Source of the DNA: Cerrena zonata
Taxonomy: Eukaryota; Basidiomycota; Agaricomycetes; Polyporales; Cerrenaceae
NCBI GenBank assembly: GCA_038087015.1
Contig: JASBNA010000115.1
Location: 1-64,000 of the forward strand
Length of the DNA stretch: 64,000 nt
Direction of reading: 5' to 3'
The notes below the pieces were generated by a model. That model ran no database searches, had not been told where the DNA came from, and saw only the letters and a list, made by a program, of their open reading frames with translations. The first letter of the stretch is position 1. Each line of letters starts with the position of its first letter. Below, piece by piece: positions 24,701 to 36,697 of this stretch. Made by a program: the position numbers and the translations under genes.

Positions 24701-25405
24701 AGGAGATGAGGACGGACGAGCAGGAGACACCGGACACTGGTCCGGTGGGAATAACGTATCCGGCGGACTTAGACTCAGTGGACACTCATCAAGGAAACGA
24801 GATCCAGGATTCAACACATCCGGAAGCCTCAACGGAGGTTACAGCCGAGGTAACAACAGATACAGATGTGGTGGATCCAGTGACTGATACCAACAGGCCA
24901 CCAACTGATACCGTCCCTCCCTCACCTACAACACGGCCGGATCAGTCAAACACACTCTCCGCAGAAAATGCTCCGGCTGCAGCTGAAGACCCTGACCCAT
25001 CCGCTCCCACAAATCCGGACGGCTCAAATGCATCCGGTGATATTGAGATGCCCCCTGCAGAGAGCACCGTTCCATGTGGTGATGTTCAGCCTGACTCGCA
25101 CCACATGTCTGATGAACCAGCACGCAAGTGACATTATCTTGACTCTTGATGTTACGCTTACCTTAAAAATAGATACAGATCCCTCTGCAAACGAGACGGC
25201 TACGTTATCGGCGACCCCAGTCACTAACGATCGAGAAGGTCCGGCACCACTTCATGCAGCGGATCACCACCAAGGTCCAAATCCGGATGTGTCTATGCCG
25301 GATGATGGAATTGATGTTGACACAGAGAATGATGCGGACGGTGACGTGGATGGTGATCACGACCTCGTTAATGAAGATGTTGGAGAAGACATGACGCAGG
25401 ATTGA
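21783..25405 (+). CDS. KDZ cargo protein B: Cys-rich finger and coiled coil
   Basis: A multi-exon gene starting MSLTLQTEKN; roughly 1,000 residues. The first 200 residues look globular (KLWIAAFVLREAVLVAPEEM; GTYLKHDFLRMFYWSKENSI). An acidic linker with a basic KRPRAA patch follows. The central exon beginning at about 23051 gives PVPCKSCANGGHDCFVALKS then YGCWRCKVSSNGCSLVPK, a six-Cys pattern (CxxC, C, CxxC, C) like zinc-binding fingers. A basic Ser/Pro/Lys region then precedes a long coiled coil (about 24.2-24.6 kb) with five EMRTDEQ heptads, and the tail is acidic. That organisation suggests a nuclear DNA-binding, oligomerising accessory factor of the element; this is inference. No named family recognised. 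Confidence 0.68.
24619..24723 (+). repeat. 21-base minisatellite encoding EMRTDEQ x5
   Basis: Five in-frame units of GAGATGAGGACGGACGAGCAG with two single-base variants, at the end of the coiled-coil segment of cargo B. Copy number is likely to vary between strains. Confidence 0.95.
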
Positions 25406-25590
25406 AGTGATCTTGGACCAGCAACTCATGTGCTTTGAGCTAATCTCTACTTACATGGACTATTACTGAGGTGCATTTCTAATGATAATTTGTATACACA
25501 TTGGAATTTTGAAAGAGTAAGAGATAATCTCAATGTGAACTTCGTATAAGAAGGAAACCGGCAACCTTTCAATGGAAGCGAAACACTGGA

Positions 25591-28541
25591 TTACTTCCGA
25601 GAGGATGTTTTCTTGACCTTTGCGGTCTTGCTCTTGACGTTGTTGGGCTTCTCAAGACTAGCGGGCTCTCCATCCTCCACTACCTGGGTTCCATCCTTTC
25701 GCCAAGTGACCTTTTTCTTCGTCCTTAGTTGTCTCGGCTGGGTCTCAGCGGAAGCAGGAGTAGAGTCCGGCTGCTGTACTACATCCGGCTGGCGATTTAA
25801 ACCTGCGTTTGTAGGCACAACGTCCTGTAGAACGTCCGGAGGTACAATGGGAGTGGACTGGGCTGGTAACAGGTAGACGTTTGCAATGTTATCATCAGGG
25901 TGAGGATGAGAATTAGGCGTCCATTACGTACCGGATGGGTTGGATTGGCCTGTTACCTTACTTCTCACTCCGGAGGCCTGTGCCTTGGGCTTCCTGGGTG
26001 GTTGTCGCGCCTTTGGCACTCGTAATGCATTTTTCGGGGGTGGTGTTGAATCCGTGGGAGGTATGGGTGTCTTACCACGTGCAGCTTCCGTTCCAGCGGG
26101 AGTGCCCTGCGTGAAAGCGTTGTTGATTGTGTATGATTCTACCGGAGGCGAGACAGAGGGTAAATCAGATACTTCCATTGATCTGGATGGGTTCGGACGA
26201 GTAGAAACCTCATCCGGACCGCAGAGACCATTTCCGGGCTGAGCATATTCTGCAAATGAGGTGCCTGGATGGTTTGCTTGAGATCCAGATGCATGTTGCC
26301 CTATCGGATCCATTGACCAGTCGAACCCTTGAGCAAGTTGAATCTGGGCTGCGTAAAACATAGAGTCCCAGATGTTTTTGCATATCTCAGAGATCCGGTT
26401 CTCCGTCGCGACGTTGAAAGAGCTATCCAAAAGATAATAGGGAAGATGTGTGGGCCACGGATCCTCTGCATCTGTTTGCGCGAATTGGGCGATACGAATG
26501 TCTCGAATCAATTGCCCTCCAATTAGAGCGAGCTCCTCAACACTTCCCTTCACATTCCATAACATCTGATAGTTCTTCTCCCACAGAGTTAAAAATGCGT
26601 TAATCATGGTCCTCGCGTTCGTAGATATATGGACCACTTCCGGGAGGTACGCAAGTGGATTATCCCATCCGAGTGCACCGTAATGAGGAGCACCACGGGG
26701 AATAACCTCGTCGACCAAGTCAGACTGAGCCTATGCGCCCAATGCTTATCAGCACATTGCTTGTGTTTACAAATCATAAATGAGAAATACCTGTGAAGTA
26801 CCTAACCACCGAACCACGTTTTGGTAGTTGACATCGTCACATAGCTCTACCAGATATTGTACCTGTTGATGCCAGTCCTCAGATATGGATGCCGGAGATC
26901 CCTTCATAACCCTTCCTTTTTGCTTACGAGCTTCCGGCTGCTGATCGGATGATGGTCCGGCCGCCGGTACCCGGCTTCTGGATGGGCCCATGTCAGTGGG
27001 AGCATCCGGAAGTGTCAGTCCTAAATCAACCTCTTCCTCAGACCCATCGCCATCCGTACATTGTTTCTTGTTCGTCTTGGCTCCATTTGTCCTCTTCCTC
27101 CGCTTCTTGGTAGCCTCTCTCTCTGTATCCGCCTTACCGGCTTCAATCCATCGGCTGCTGTCGGATAGATACACCTTCCAGGCAAACACTTCCTCATCCG
27201 GACCCAGCTCCCCACGCGCCTTTGCATCCTGCCTGTCCACTATAAGGTTTGCCCACGACACCACGAGTGCAAGGGGCATCCGGAAGATCTTTACAAGTCG
27301 ATAGGTTTCCAAATCGACATACTCCTCCAATCCGGCCTGTGGAGGAAAGTATTTGGGATCAATGTATTCAGTCCAATGTGCCGTCATACTCTTCCAAGGT
27401 GGGCCAACATTCTTCTTATGATTGAGCCGTATCTTGTCTAAGAAACAGTCTATAAATGAACAACACATCGTGGTATGTATTTACTTACTGTAATACCATC
27501 TAACATACTCAGCGAGTATGTCACGGAGGAGGTCTCCTTGCCGATCATAGGGACCTCTTGGAAGAATTGGACGTTTGTCCGGACCGAATCTCAATCGAAG
27601 AGTTTCCTCATCCGATGAACTGTCGTCGCCAGCAGCTCGTAACTCGGCTTTCATTTTTGCTACGTAGTCCGCAGGTGTCCAGTTGTACATCTTTCCATCC
27701 GGTAACGTCTTCAAGAATCGAGATGCACCCTTCGGTTCTAATCTGTATCAATCCGGTGACGTCAATACCTGTCTGCATTGCATAGAAAGCACTAACATGG
27801 AGGACATTATGCCCTTAGTACCGGTACGGACCGTTACAGCAATAATACGCGCATCGAAGAGTTTACCAAAGTGATTTAGGACTTTCTGCAACTCCTCCTC
27901 GAAGTGTTTATCACCATACCTATTACAATGTCAACCGTTGCTCAGGTCATGCATGCTGCTCTAGGTAACAAAGAAGACATCTTACAAAGCTTTCGTATCC
28001 TTTGCAATCTCCCCCTCATTAAATTCTACAGCTCGAACCTCGTATGCGGTACGCTCATCATCCTCCAACCCGGCCCACAACGCATCTCTAGCCAGTATGA
28101 CCTCCTTCAACCAGTTCTTGTGTTTGTTAGGGTTGGGTCCAGGGAACTTGGTGACCACCACAGGTTTAATCTTCGTCTCCCATTTGTCGGCATGAAAACA
28201 CTGAACCCCTGTTAACTCAAAAAACTTGACGACTCTGGACTTCTTGACTTGACTTGACTTGATATGTAGCCATTGCCGGACGCTCTGAAAGTCATCCGGT
28301 CAGAACTTTCAATGCCCACCTCACACATTCAAAGTGGCCTCACCGCTGTTACAGACTCCTTTTTCTTATCCTCTTGAATCCCCGCTTCACTGCAAAGAGT
28401 TGCTGTCACTTCCGCAATCACTTGATCGCATCCGTCGACATCCTCATTGTTCACGAACTGTATATATTCCTGCAAAATGGCCTCAAGATGGACACATTGC
28501 GCCGGACTGAAGTTGTATGTAGAGGAGTTTGTCTTAGCCAT
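25591..28541 (-). CDS. KDZ cargo protein C, unknown function
   Basis: Starts MAKTNSSTYNFSPAQCVHLE at 28541 and reads through about nine exons to TSSRK and the stop at 25591. Successive parts are an N-terminal helical region (AILQEYIQFVNNEDVDGCDQ), a middle exon with KHKNWLKEVILARDALWAGL, an exon with RFGPDKRPILPRGPYDRQGD, a globular exon (VGPPWKSMTAHWTEYIDPKY), basic nuclear-type stretches (KKRRKRTNGAKTNKK), a helical exon around AYLPEVVHISTNARTMINAF and a Pro/Lys-rich tail. No known domain. The start lies divergent to the TET/JBP gene with about 270 bases between, so they probably share a promoter. Inner borders are uncertain. Confidence 0.65.
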
Positions 28542-28811
28542 TGTGTAGCACGTCGTTGTTCGAGTTCAACTTGTTGAGCGTTCAGCCATCTCCTCCCTTT
28601 CTGTTTGGTATTTCGCAAAGGCAAACCGGAATTCTCCCGATCGATCTTCACTTCATAACGACCAAATCTGAGATTGCGGGTACTAGATCCAGATCCCCAG
28701 GCAATATAAATTGCATTTGATTAAATACAAAGAAGAACCAACAAGGGTACTATATGTAGCAGAAGCGAGCTATCTCAGCACATCTTTGACGTCACTTACA
28801 CTTTGATCAGG

Positions 28812-30121
28812 ATGCCTAACTCTCAGTCCGAGATCAGCGGGGACCAATTTTCTTCTGATGTCGCAAATTACATGCGTAAACTATTCCAACATTGCCTTGC
28901 AGTTACCACGTTGCACCCTGATCCCCCTGTAACACCGGTTCCACCACCTGACTGGTCTGAGGCGTTGCTGAACACGTGTCAAAATGCTGTCCGGATGCTT
29001 GTGGTGGCATTTACAAATATCGGTATGTTACAATTGTCATTGCGTCCCTCATGCTACTTACATCTCGATACTAGAATACATTTCATGGGACTTTGCGGAT
29101 TACTGTGCAGACTGCAAAAGCAGTGCTCTTGGATGCGGAGGTAACCCCAAGAAAGAGAAAGAAATTCTTCACCGATGGCCGCCCGAGTATCACCCTACGG
29201 TACGGGTTGACCGGCCACAGGTATTTGCTGATCCATCCGGAAGAATCATCTCTTGGATCCTTCCATCCATCATTCCTCCAGCATACCAGGTACGTGTCTG
29301 ACATTCTGTTTGTTCGTATCATGCTCACAAACTATCAGAACATGCTGCATGATGCAGTACGGATCCTTCAACCTTGGTTCGACAAAAAGTTTCACACCCC
29401 AGAGGACGGTGGCTCGTGGCGAAATAACAGTATTTACTTTGATGCTGATAACGACTATATCTCGACCGGAGTGGTAAATCTGTCTGCCGCATGGTACATG
29501 GCTGGGCATAAGGTAAATTGTGGTGCCGGCAGTGATATGGTGGCTGTCATTAATGATTTTCAGGGTCCGGCCCGCACAACACCTTTGCTGCAGCGGTCTC
29601 AAGGGCATGACTTCCTCTCACTCGCCCGTGAGCCATTCGCTGTTATGTCCGGTATATTGGCCATCACTCATCCCCAGCAATACAATATGGCAAGGCAGAT
29701 GAAGGAACGTCTCATCCAATCTGGCCAGTGCACCGAAGCCCTCCAACGTTGGCCAATGGTATTTACCGCCGTTTCTGTGATAACCAACCGGGAGTCTCCT
29801 TATCATCGTGACCTTCATGAGGGATGGCAATGGTTCGATTTTCTGCTCTCATTCGGACCGTACAAGCATGCACCTCTCTACCTGGCTAATTTAGGAGTTC
29901 GGGTGGACAACCCGCCAGGAACAATTTGTCTGTTTGGAGGAAGGGCCCTACTGCATGGCGTCCGGAGAGTTTCACCTCGGATCACATTGGCACTATATAT
30001 GCGGCAGAACATTCAGCAGGAGTTGGGTATTCCATCTGCCGGATGGATGACCCAGCATGAGTACGATTCTTACATTGGAGTGAAGAGACATGGTTTGCGT
30101 AGAAGTAAGGAGTGCTCATAG
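28812..30121 (+). CDS. TET/JBP-family 2OG-Fe(II) dioxygenase
   Basis: Four exons (28812-29022, 29075-29289, 29339-29512, 29564-30121) give 385 residues. The double-stranded beta-helix core carries the iron triad: His281 and Asp283 in SPYHRDLHEGW and His331 in LLHGVRRVSPR, with Arg339 placed to hold 2-oxoglutarate. SVITNRESPYHRD and the GPYKHAPLYLANLG strand are typical of the fungal TET/JBP group found beside KDZ transposases. Such enzymes oxidise 5-methylcytosine to hydroxymethyl and higher forms in DNA. An N-terminal CADCKSSALGC segment may bind metal. The third intron (29513-29563, 51 bases) is in frame without a stop, so gene finders may read it as coding. It precedes the transposase by about 70 bases, suggesting coordinated expression. 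Confidence 0.88.
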
Positions 30122-30190
30122 AAGTCTAACTTCTCAACCGATGTACCTCGTCTCACGTTCTCATAACTATTCTGTCTACTTGATCTAAAA

Positions 30191-33100
30191 ATGGCTGGAG
30201 GCAAGAGATCCAAAGAGCAGCATGTGGACGATGCCCTCAATGACGTGTATCTTGAATCATCACTACGTTCGAAACATAAACGTAAACGAAAACTACAAAA
30301 GATTCCTCTTGTGTACGATCAGCAGGAGGGAAATACAATTCAGAACATCGTCGCACCACGTCCGGATGCTTCATTTCCGGAAGGTTTTGAAGATGAGTGG
30401 TTGGAACCTGAACATCATGATCTGGGGCGACTACCAGTAAGATCTAGCGTAAGGATGGATTGTGTTTAAGAATTCCTATCCGGACTTACTGGGAACGTAG
30501 AATCAAAATGACTTACTTCGAGAGTTCATTTCGTGCCGAGACCGGATACTCAGGATAATTACCGAACGCGATGCTCCACCTATCCTCCATGTATGCGGAA
30601 CTTGTCACTCTGCCACACTGTCAAATCCCATGCAATGGAGATGTCACTCTTGTTTTGGAGAGCCAGTGTACTGCAGTGAATGCATCCGGAAGTCCCATCA
30701 GAATCTTCCATTTCATTCTGTCTCACGGTGGGACGGAAATGCATTCCATCGTTCCTCACTGTCGAAAGCCGGACTGACATTGAATTTGGGGCATTGCGGC
30801 CAACTTTGTCCTGCATACTACAGTCAACATTTCATATCCGGAGGGCATGATCTCGGCAACTTGGAAGCAATGGATGTCGACCAGGATTTTGCTCCTATCA
30901 ACTTACCAGATAGCTCGCTGCAGGGTTTCCCATCCGGTAGTACATCCGATGGTATCAATACCGCAACATTGGGTACCCAGTACCATAGCTCTCAATATAC
31001 TGACACATCCATCGATCCATTTCTCGACGTGGACAGTGACGAGGAGGACGATTGGAGGGATCCCACCACTGGGGGAATTCCTCTTCGTGGAAAGAAGCCG
31101 GATCGACGATATGATGTGCATCACTGCCCCTTGATTACTGCCGTTCATGCATCCGGTGTTCATGAGCTTCGTATTCGTCCTGTGCCGTTGTGACCTAGGA
31201 ATGGATATCCCAGTATTTGATCAAATGTTGTACATGGGACTTTATCCGGCTTCAAGCAAGAAGACAAGAACAGTGTTCACCTTTGAAGCCCTGGATGATT
31301 ACGACCTCGAGAATCTGGAAACAAAAGCCTCTGCAGCGAAGCATTACGATAAACTGACACGGTTGACTGCAAATGCCTTCCCAACAATGGTTCCAGGTCG
31401 TTATAGGGAGCTCTTACGGATAGCACGAGAGTGGAGGAATGTAAAGGCGAGGCAGCGGGCTGGTTATGCATATCAATCTACCGATAATATCGGTCCCGGC
31501 GGGCTGGCACTGTTCTGTCCGGCGTGTCCCCAGCCAGGAATAAACCTTCCGGATGACTGGAAGGAGGATCCGGATCAGTGCGCGACTCCTAATTCTCTCA
31601 CATAGGGGTCTCCTGACATTGTCTGAACAGAACGAAGTATATGCGGACACTTTTAGCAGACGGGAACTTCAAGCAAGACCATCTTGTAATGAAGTATGAC
31701 TCTGATGATGTTCCCCTCAGTGATGGACACGGGTACATGGTCACCCGTGCACCGTTCAACATTTACCTGGATGTGACGTCAGATCCGGTCAGCTTGGTGA
31801 GAGCTTCATGGTTTCTTTGCCTACTATCCCTGATCACCGGAACCATTTCAGGAACCATCCTGTCATGAGCATCGAGCCGTAACACAACAGAACAAGTCGC
31901 ATGCTCATCTTGATGTGACTGGGATTGGGGCTATTGCTTGTGGACGTCATGGATGCTTTTATCCTCACTCCACGGTCAATTTCCGTAAAGGTGAAGGGTA
32001 CGTTTTCATGATAAGTGAATGGTATATTTGACTTATCGTTTTTAATAGCCAGCGGTATATGGACTATGCGTTTATTCAAGCGATACTCTATATCCGGGAT
32101 CTTCTTGTTGTTCTAATGTTGTACGACATAATGTGCCAGTTCTGGGTCAACTTTCTTAAGCGGCTTCTCGGTATGCCATCACATCTACAACTTCCAGAAG
32201 GCATCGACTTCAAACGAGGGATTGGACTCTTTCATGTTCACGGCCATGTTAAGGAATGCTTTGCCCGATACGCTCCCACTTTCATCAAAGGAGCCGGAAT
32301 GCTTGATGGAGAAATAATTGAGACGTTGTGGAGTATGCTGAACTATACTGCCTCAAGTGCAAGGTCCATGTCATGGTTCCACCGTCAAGAGTATCTCGAC
32401 GCCCATATGGCAGACTCTAACTGGAAAAAGCTTATTGGAATGGGTGAGCTGTCGTCTCCTTGTGGCTTCTATGTTAACTCATATTCGAGATATTGCAGTG
32501 CAAGCTATCTTCCGTAAATGGCAGAATGCGGTTGAACAAGCGGCTGAATCTGAAGAGCAGTTCCGCTCCCTTTGTGTGTCCGTTGGAGAAGAGAAGTCCG
32601 CAAAGTGGTCTGCAGAGGAGACAGAAGCTCAGGCGAAACGAAATGAGGACCCAACTGCCATGGACATTTTTGATGTTCAGGAAGACGAAGGTAAGTTTTG
32701 TGAAATATTCAAGCGATTATCCAGACTTAGTATGTCCGGCCAGCGCCGGGTAAAACGGTTATGTCGAATATATGGCTGTATAGAGAGATGGAGCCCAATA
32801 CAACTACCGCCAAAGGTTCTACTGCATGGATTACGGCCGGTATTCGGATTACAGAACAGCAGTACGTGACATCTGTCATGTATTGCATTTCTCTAAAGTT
32901 TGTTTGCAGGATTGAGCTTCGAAAAGAAGTCCGGAAGTCCGGACGATACCCAACAGCGGACCAAACAAAGAGCATTCTGGAGAAACGTCAGAAATTACAG
33001 GAGCTAATTGACGACTTCAAGGATCGAGCACGAGCATTTGTCTCCATCGCTAGCGAGCCAGATTTACTTTCCTCGCCGGAGCCGGATGACTGGTCCGATG

Positions 33101-33951
33101 AGCCGGCGGATGGGGATCCGGATCCGTATGGGCAGGACGATACGGATGAGGTAGTATTTGAGCTCTCAGACGGCCGCCAAGCAGAACGCCAGCCAATTCC
33201 ACTTCCTTCATCATTTGGAAGAGTTGCGTGTAGAACAAGATTGCAGGGGCTAGCAGCAATAGAGCTAGACCTGCGAATTGGGCAAGCAAATGATGCCTTA
33301 AGATACCTCCGGATCGCAATTGGGCAGAAATCCTTCAACTTCCGCACAAAGTTCCGTGCCGCAACCGGCAATTCCGGATACAAGAATCGCCTTAGAAATT
33401 ATGCAGAGAATCAAACACTACAAATGACGATTGACCAAGCAGCACAAGTTTACACCTCTTCTCGGCATGCAATGGAACTTCTGGGAGCACCTAAGGAGCT
33501 TTTATCTAAGTTCAAAGTGTTACTCAAGACACATATTGCTTCAAGTACCGCTGTTGTTGACCCAAATGCTCGCGGTGAGAGGAACAAGGGCCTCTCGTGG
33601 ATATGGCACACTCAACATGAATCGGATGAGGATCCGGCATGGCTAGATGAACGTATGTTCAACAGATTGCACGTCCGGCCATTTCTCACCATCTCTTCTA
33701 TAGTGTATCGCGTTAATTGGCTCAGGGCAAAATCGAGACGAGACCGTTGGGCTGAGGAGCTCACTCTTACACAAGCAGAAATGTCATGGACAAGACTGTT
33801 CCATCAGCACCGGCGAAACTTGTGGCTGAAGCGAGCAGAGGAATCCCGGGCGGAGAATCCGAAACTTCAATATTATGCATGCAAACAAGCGAAGACGTGG
33901 GATTTACTTGCGAGTCAAGTAGACAATGCATTATGTCGTATGGAGTTTTAA
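30191..33951 (+). CDS. KDZ transposase with CxC cysteine-cluster domain
   Basis: The model starts MAGGKRSKEQHVDDAL. A CxC-type zinc cluster near residues 120-190 reads VCGTCHSA, WRCHSCFGEPVYCSECIRKS, HQNLPFHSVSRWDG and LNLGHCGQLCP. The KDZ catalytic core follows with ADGNFKQDHL, SCHEHRAV, GIGAIACGRHGCFYPHS, YDIMCQFWVNF, FHVHGHVKECFARYAP and DGEIIETLWSMLNYTASSAR, which contain the conserved acidic and His/Cys positions of the RNase H-like fold. The C-terminal region from about 32.5 kb is helical with an acidic patch. Introns separate most blocks, and all junctions tested keep the frame (e.g. SerLeu|GluProSerCys). It should bind the element ends and catalyse cut-and-paste transposition. Confidence 0.9.
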
Positions 33952-34096
33952 ATAGATATAATATTGTATTAACTTATTACTGATCTTGAGACATATGTAC
34001 ACCTATTTGTATGTGTACATGTGACACCATTTGGTACCTGATCTGATAAGAACGATCGCCTTTTTACTAGTACATCCAAGTCAGAAACCTGTAACT

Positions 34097-34876
34097 ATGT
34101 CCGGAGAGTCCGATCCCAGTGGTAACATACAAGAGTCCGTATTCACGGAGAAACAGCTGTGTTAGTGGAGATACTTACCTTTTGTAACAGGGGTGACTAT
34201 GAATACTCTAACGAGGGCCATTTAGCATGGAGGCTATTGTATCGATTGTGGAGGATAGATGAAGCAGCTAGAGCTTTCCACGGTGCTATACTACAGGCTG
34301 ACAATGATGCGAGGACGTTGGTAACATCCAGATGGGAGATTGGATTAATCCTTGAAGTAGTGAGTAGCTCCTGCCAAATATTGCATGCAACTGATTACAT
34401 GTCCATTAGGAGAATCTCGAGAAGATACTTTCTCAGATGTGCCTTCGCGGATTGATGACGACACGCCTTAGTAAAGCGATGGACCGAAGATTTCGGTGGT
34501 TGAATTTTCGACGCTATCCTCCGGTCATTGATTGGAGCATGATCCCGCATCCGGATACACCATTTGCTCCAGACCTTGCCGAGCTATTTAATGGGGTAGT
34601 ACCTCAAATTGTACAGGAAGGGAGCCACTGGTGGACGTACAATGACCGGACGCCCAACGAGGATGTACCATACTGGTGGAATGATCCTGTGAAAGAGGTA
34701 CTTAGACTTATTATGTCTCAGCATACCTATAACTAACGCTTCACTAGAAATGGCTTTATAATGTCTCTATTCCACGCGATCTCGTAGGGCAATACGTCAG
34801 GAGACTGACACAATCAGAAGAGCTACTCAAATTGGCTGCGTCCAGATTAGAAGAGCTTCTGAATGAAGAAAACTGA
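34097..34876 (+). CDS. KDZ cargo protein D, small, unknown
   Basis: Short exons join as MSGESDPSGNIQESVFTEKQ, then GDYEYSNEGHLAWRLLYRLW, ENLEKILSQMCLRGLMTTRL, RRFRWLNFRRYPPVIDW and a last exon KWLYNVSIPRDLVGQYVRRL ending in EELLNEEN. About 190 residues, rich in Trp and Arg, probably helical. The first intron as drawn is only about 32 bases, so that border is doubtful. It lies immediately downstream of the transposase and before the right array. No family recognised. Confidence 0.55.
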
Positions 34877-35038
34877 TGTAATCACGAATATCCGGATGTT
34901 TCAAAATATATTCCCTTTACATGTTGACTCAATAAAACATCCGGGACCCGGATCCGGATCACAGCCGGATGAGGGGCCTTTGTGACGCTGACCGGATTGA
35001 TTCACGTAAAATTGGTATGCCAGAAATCTTAGTGTTAT

Positions 35039-36667
35039 ATCAGTTGGTCCGACCAGGTTGGATTATGTGGCTGGGGAGGATAGTAAAATTAGCACAGTTT
35101 GGCCAACTGGGCTGAGGCACGCGGAATGAGCCAAGCACCGGTCCTGATCCAGTTGCCCCAACTGGACCAAGCCATAGAGGGAACGTAAATATGATATTTG
35201 ACCGGGTTGGTCCAACCAGATGGAGTCACATGAATGCGGAAAGTAGAGGTTTTTACCCAGTTGGGCCGATCGAGTAAAATTGTCAATTACTTTATCCACA
35301 GGCCTCGTCCCAGTCGGCCCAACCGGATGGAGACATGTCTGCAAAGTGTTGGATCCTCAAGAGCTAGTTGGGCCAACTAGCTCAGGTTACACCAATGAAT
35401 GAAATAGCGGCTCCCACCTGGTCGGCCCAACTAGATTGATCCACATGGAAAACAGAAGGATAACCTTGGGCCCAGTTGGTCCAACCGGATGGCTTCGAAT
35501 GGGTGAGACAAGGATCAGTTCCCACCCAGTCACCGCAACTGGGTCGAGAGCCATCAGGAGCAGAAATATGATCTTTACCCGAGTTGGCCCAACTGGATGG
35601 TATCCCCCGCATGCAAAAAGGGGCAGTTCCCATCCCACCCGGTCGGACCAACTGGGTCGAGTCATGCGGATAGAGTAAATACACAACTCGATCCAGTCAG
35701 ACCGACTGGGTCGAGTGCAATGAAGACAGGCAACATGATATTTGCCCGAGTCGGCCCAACCAGTGGGGGTCTCCCTGAGGCGAGAAGGAGCGGTTCCCAC
35801 CCGGTCGGACCAACTGGGTCGAGTCATGCGGATAGAGTAAATACACAACTCGATCCAGTCAGACCGACTGGGTCGAGTGCAATGAAGACAGGCAACATGA
35901 TATTTGCCCGAGTCGGCCCAACCAGGCTGGGTCGAGTCATGCGGATAGAGTAAATACACAACTCGATCCAGTCAGACCGACTGGGTCGAGTGCAATGAAG
36001 ACAGGCAACATGATATTTGCCCGAGTCGGCCCAACCAGTGGGGGTCCCCCTGAGGCGAAAAGGAGCGGTTCCCACCCGGTCGGACCAACTGGGTCGAATG
36101 ACACGAATAAGCAGAAATGTAGTGTTTGACTGGGTTGATCCAACCAGGTCGGACTAGGCGGATGATGGAGATAGTAGTTTCAACCCAGTCGGACTGATTG
36201 GGTCCAGGTATTTTAAGACGTGAAACATCAGTATGAATCCGGTTGGGCCAACTAGATCGTGCCTGTTAAAGCCAGTTGGCCCAAATGACTCAAGGTACGC
36301 GGATGGATGCAATGAGAATTTTTATTCAGTCAGGACAACTGGATCGAGTGATACAGGCAACAGAAATGCAATGTATGATTGAGTTGACCCAAGCGGGTCA
36401 GGCCACCCAGATGCATTATCCCTTGAGTCTGTCCAACCAGATGGTCTCACGCGTAAATGTCTCACAGTCTAGTTTGTCCGACCCATTCACATTCATCGAA
36501 CAGCACTACTCTAGGGTAATATTCTACAGTCGGACCAACTCACTCGCACACTGTGCTGTTCAAGTACGAGCTAGGTGGGGCCAACTGGCTCAGGGACCCC
36601 AGGCGACATGTAATAGCCAATTGGCCCCAACTGGCTCGGAAGTGACCAGTCATTTCCCCCCAACTGG
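35039..36667 (+). repeat. Right subterminal palindrome array
   Basis: About thirty degenerate copies of YAGTYGGNCCRACTGG over 1.6 kb, e.g. CAGTTTGGCCAACTGG near 35095, CTAGTTGGGCCAACTAG near 35364 and CAGTTGGTCCAACCGG near 35471. The palindrome can be read on either strand. The array is three to four times longer than the left one. Confidence 0.85.
35639..36110 (+). repeat. Higher-order tandem repeat in right array
   Basis: A block containing GTCATGCGGATAGAGTAAAT followed by a palindrome, AATGAAGACAGGCAACATGA and a second palindrome is present three times (starts near 35661, 35823 and 35936). The copies are almost identical, indicating recent local duplication. Confidence 0.85.
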
Positions 36668-36697
36668 ATGCGGGTACTACGGAGAAAGAGCACTGAA
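36616..36697 (-). repeat. Right terminal inverted repeat of KDZ element
   Basis: Reverse complement of the left arm at 18648-18729 with equal length. Read on the minus strand it starts TTCAGTGCTCTTTCTCCGTA and ends GTTGGGGCCAATTGGC. Overall identity is moderate, concentrated in the outer and inner blocks. Confidence 0.75.

Noticed and set aside
24564..24832. Repetitive minus-strand frames opposite the EMRTDEQ repeats
   Set aside because: Low-complexity shadow of the 21-base minisatellite that is in frame on the plus strand in cargo B.
35382..36143. Minus-strand frames up to 190 codons with repeated WADSGKYHVACLHCTRPS
   Set aside because: They are translations of the subterminal palindrome repeats; length comes from repeat periodicity without stops, not from a gene.
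35039..36667. CRISPR-like spaced repeats
   Set aside because: The repeat is a degenerate palindrome with irregular spacing inside a eukaryotic transposon, mirrored at the other end; no cas genes.
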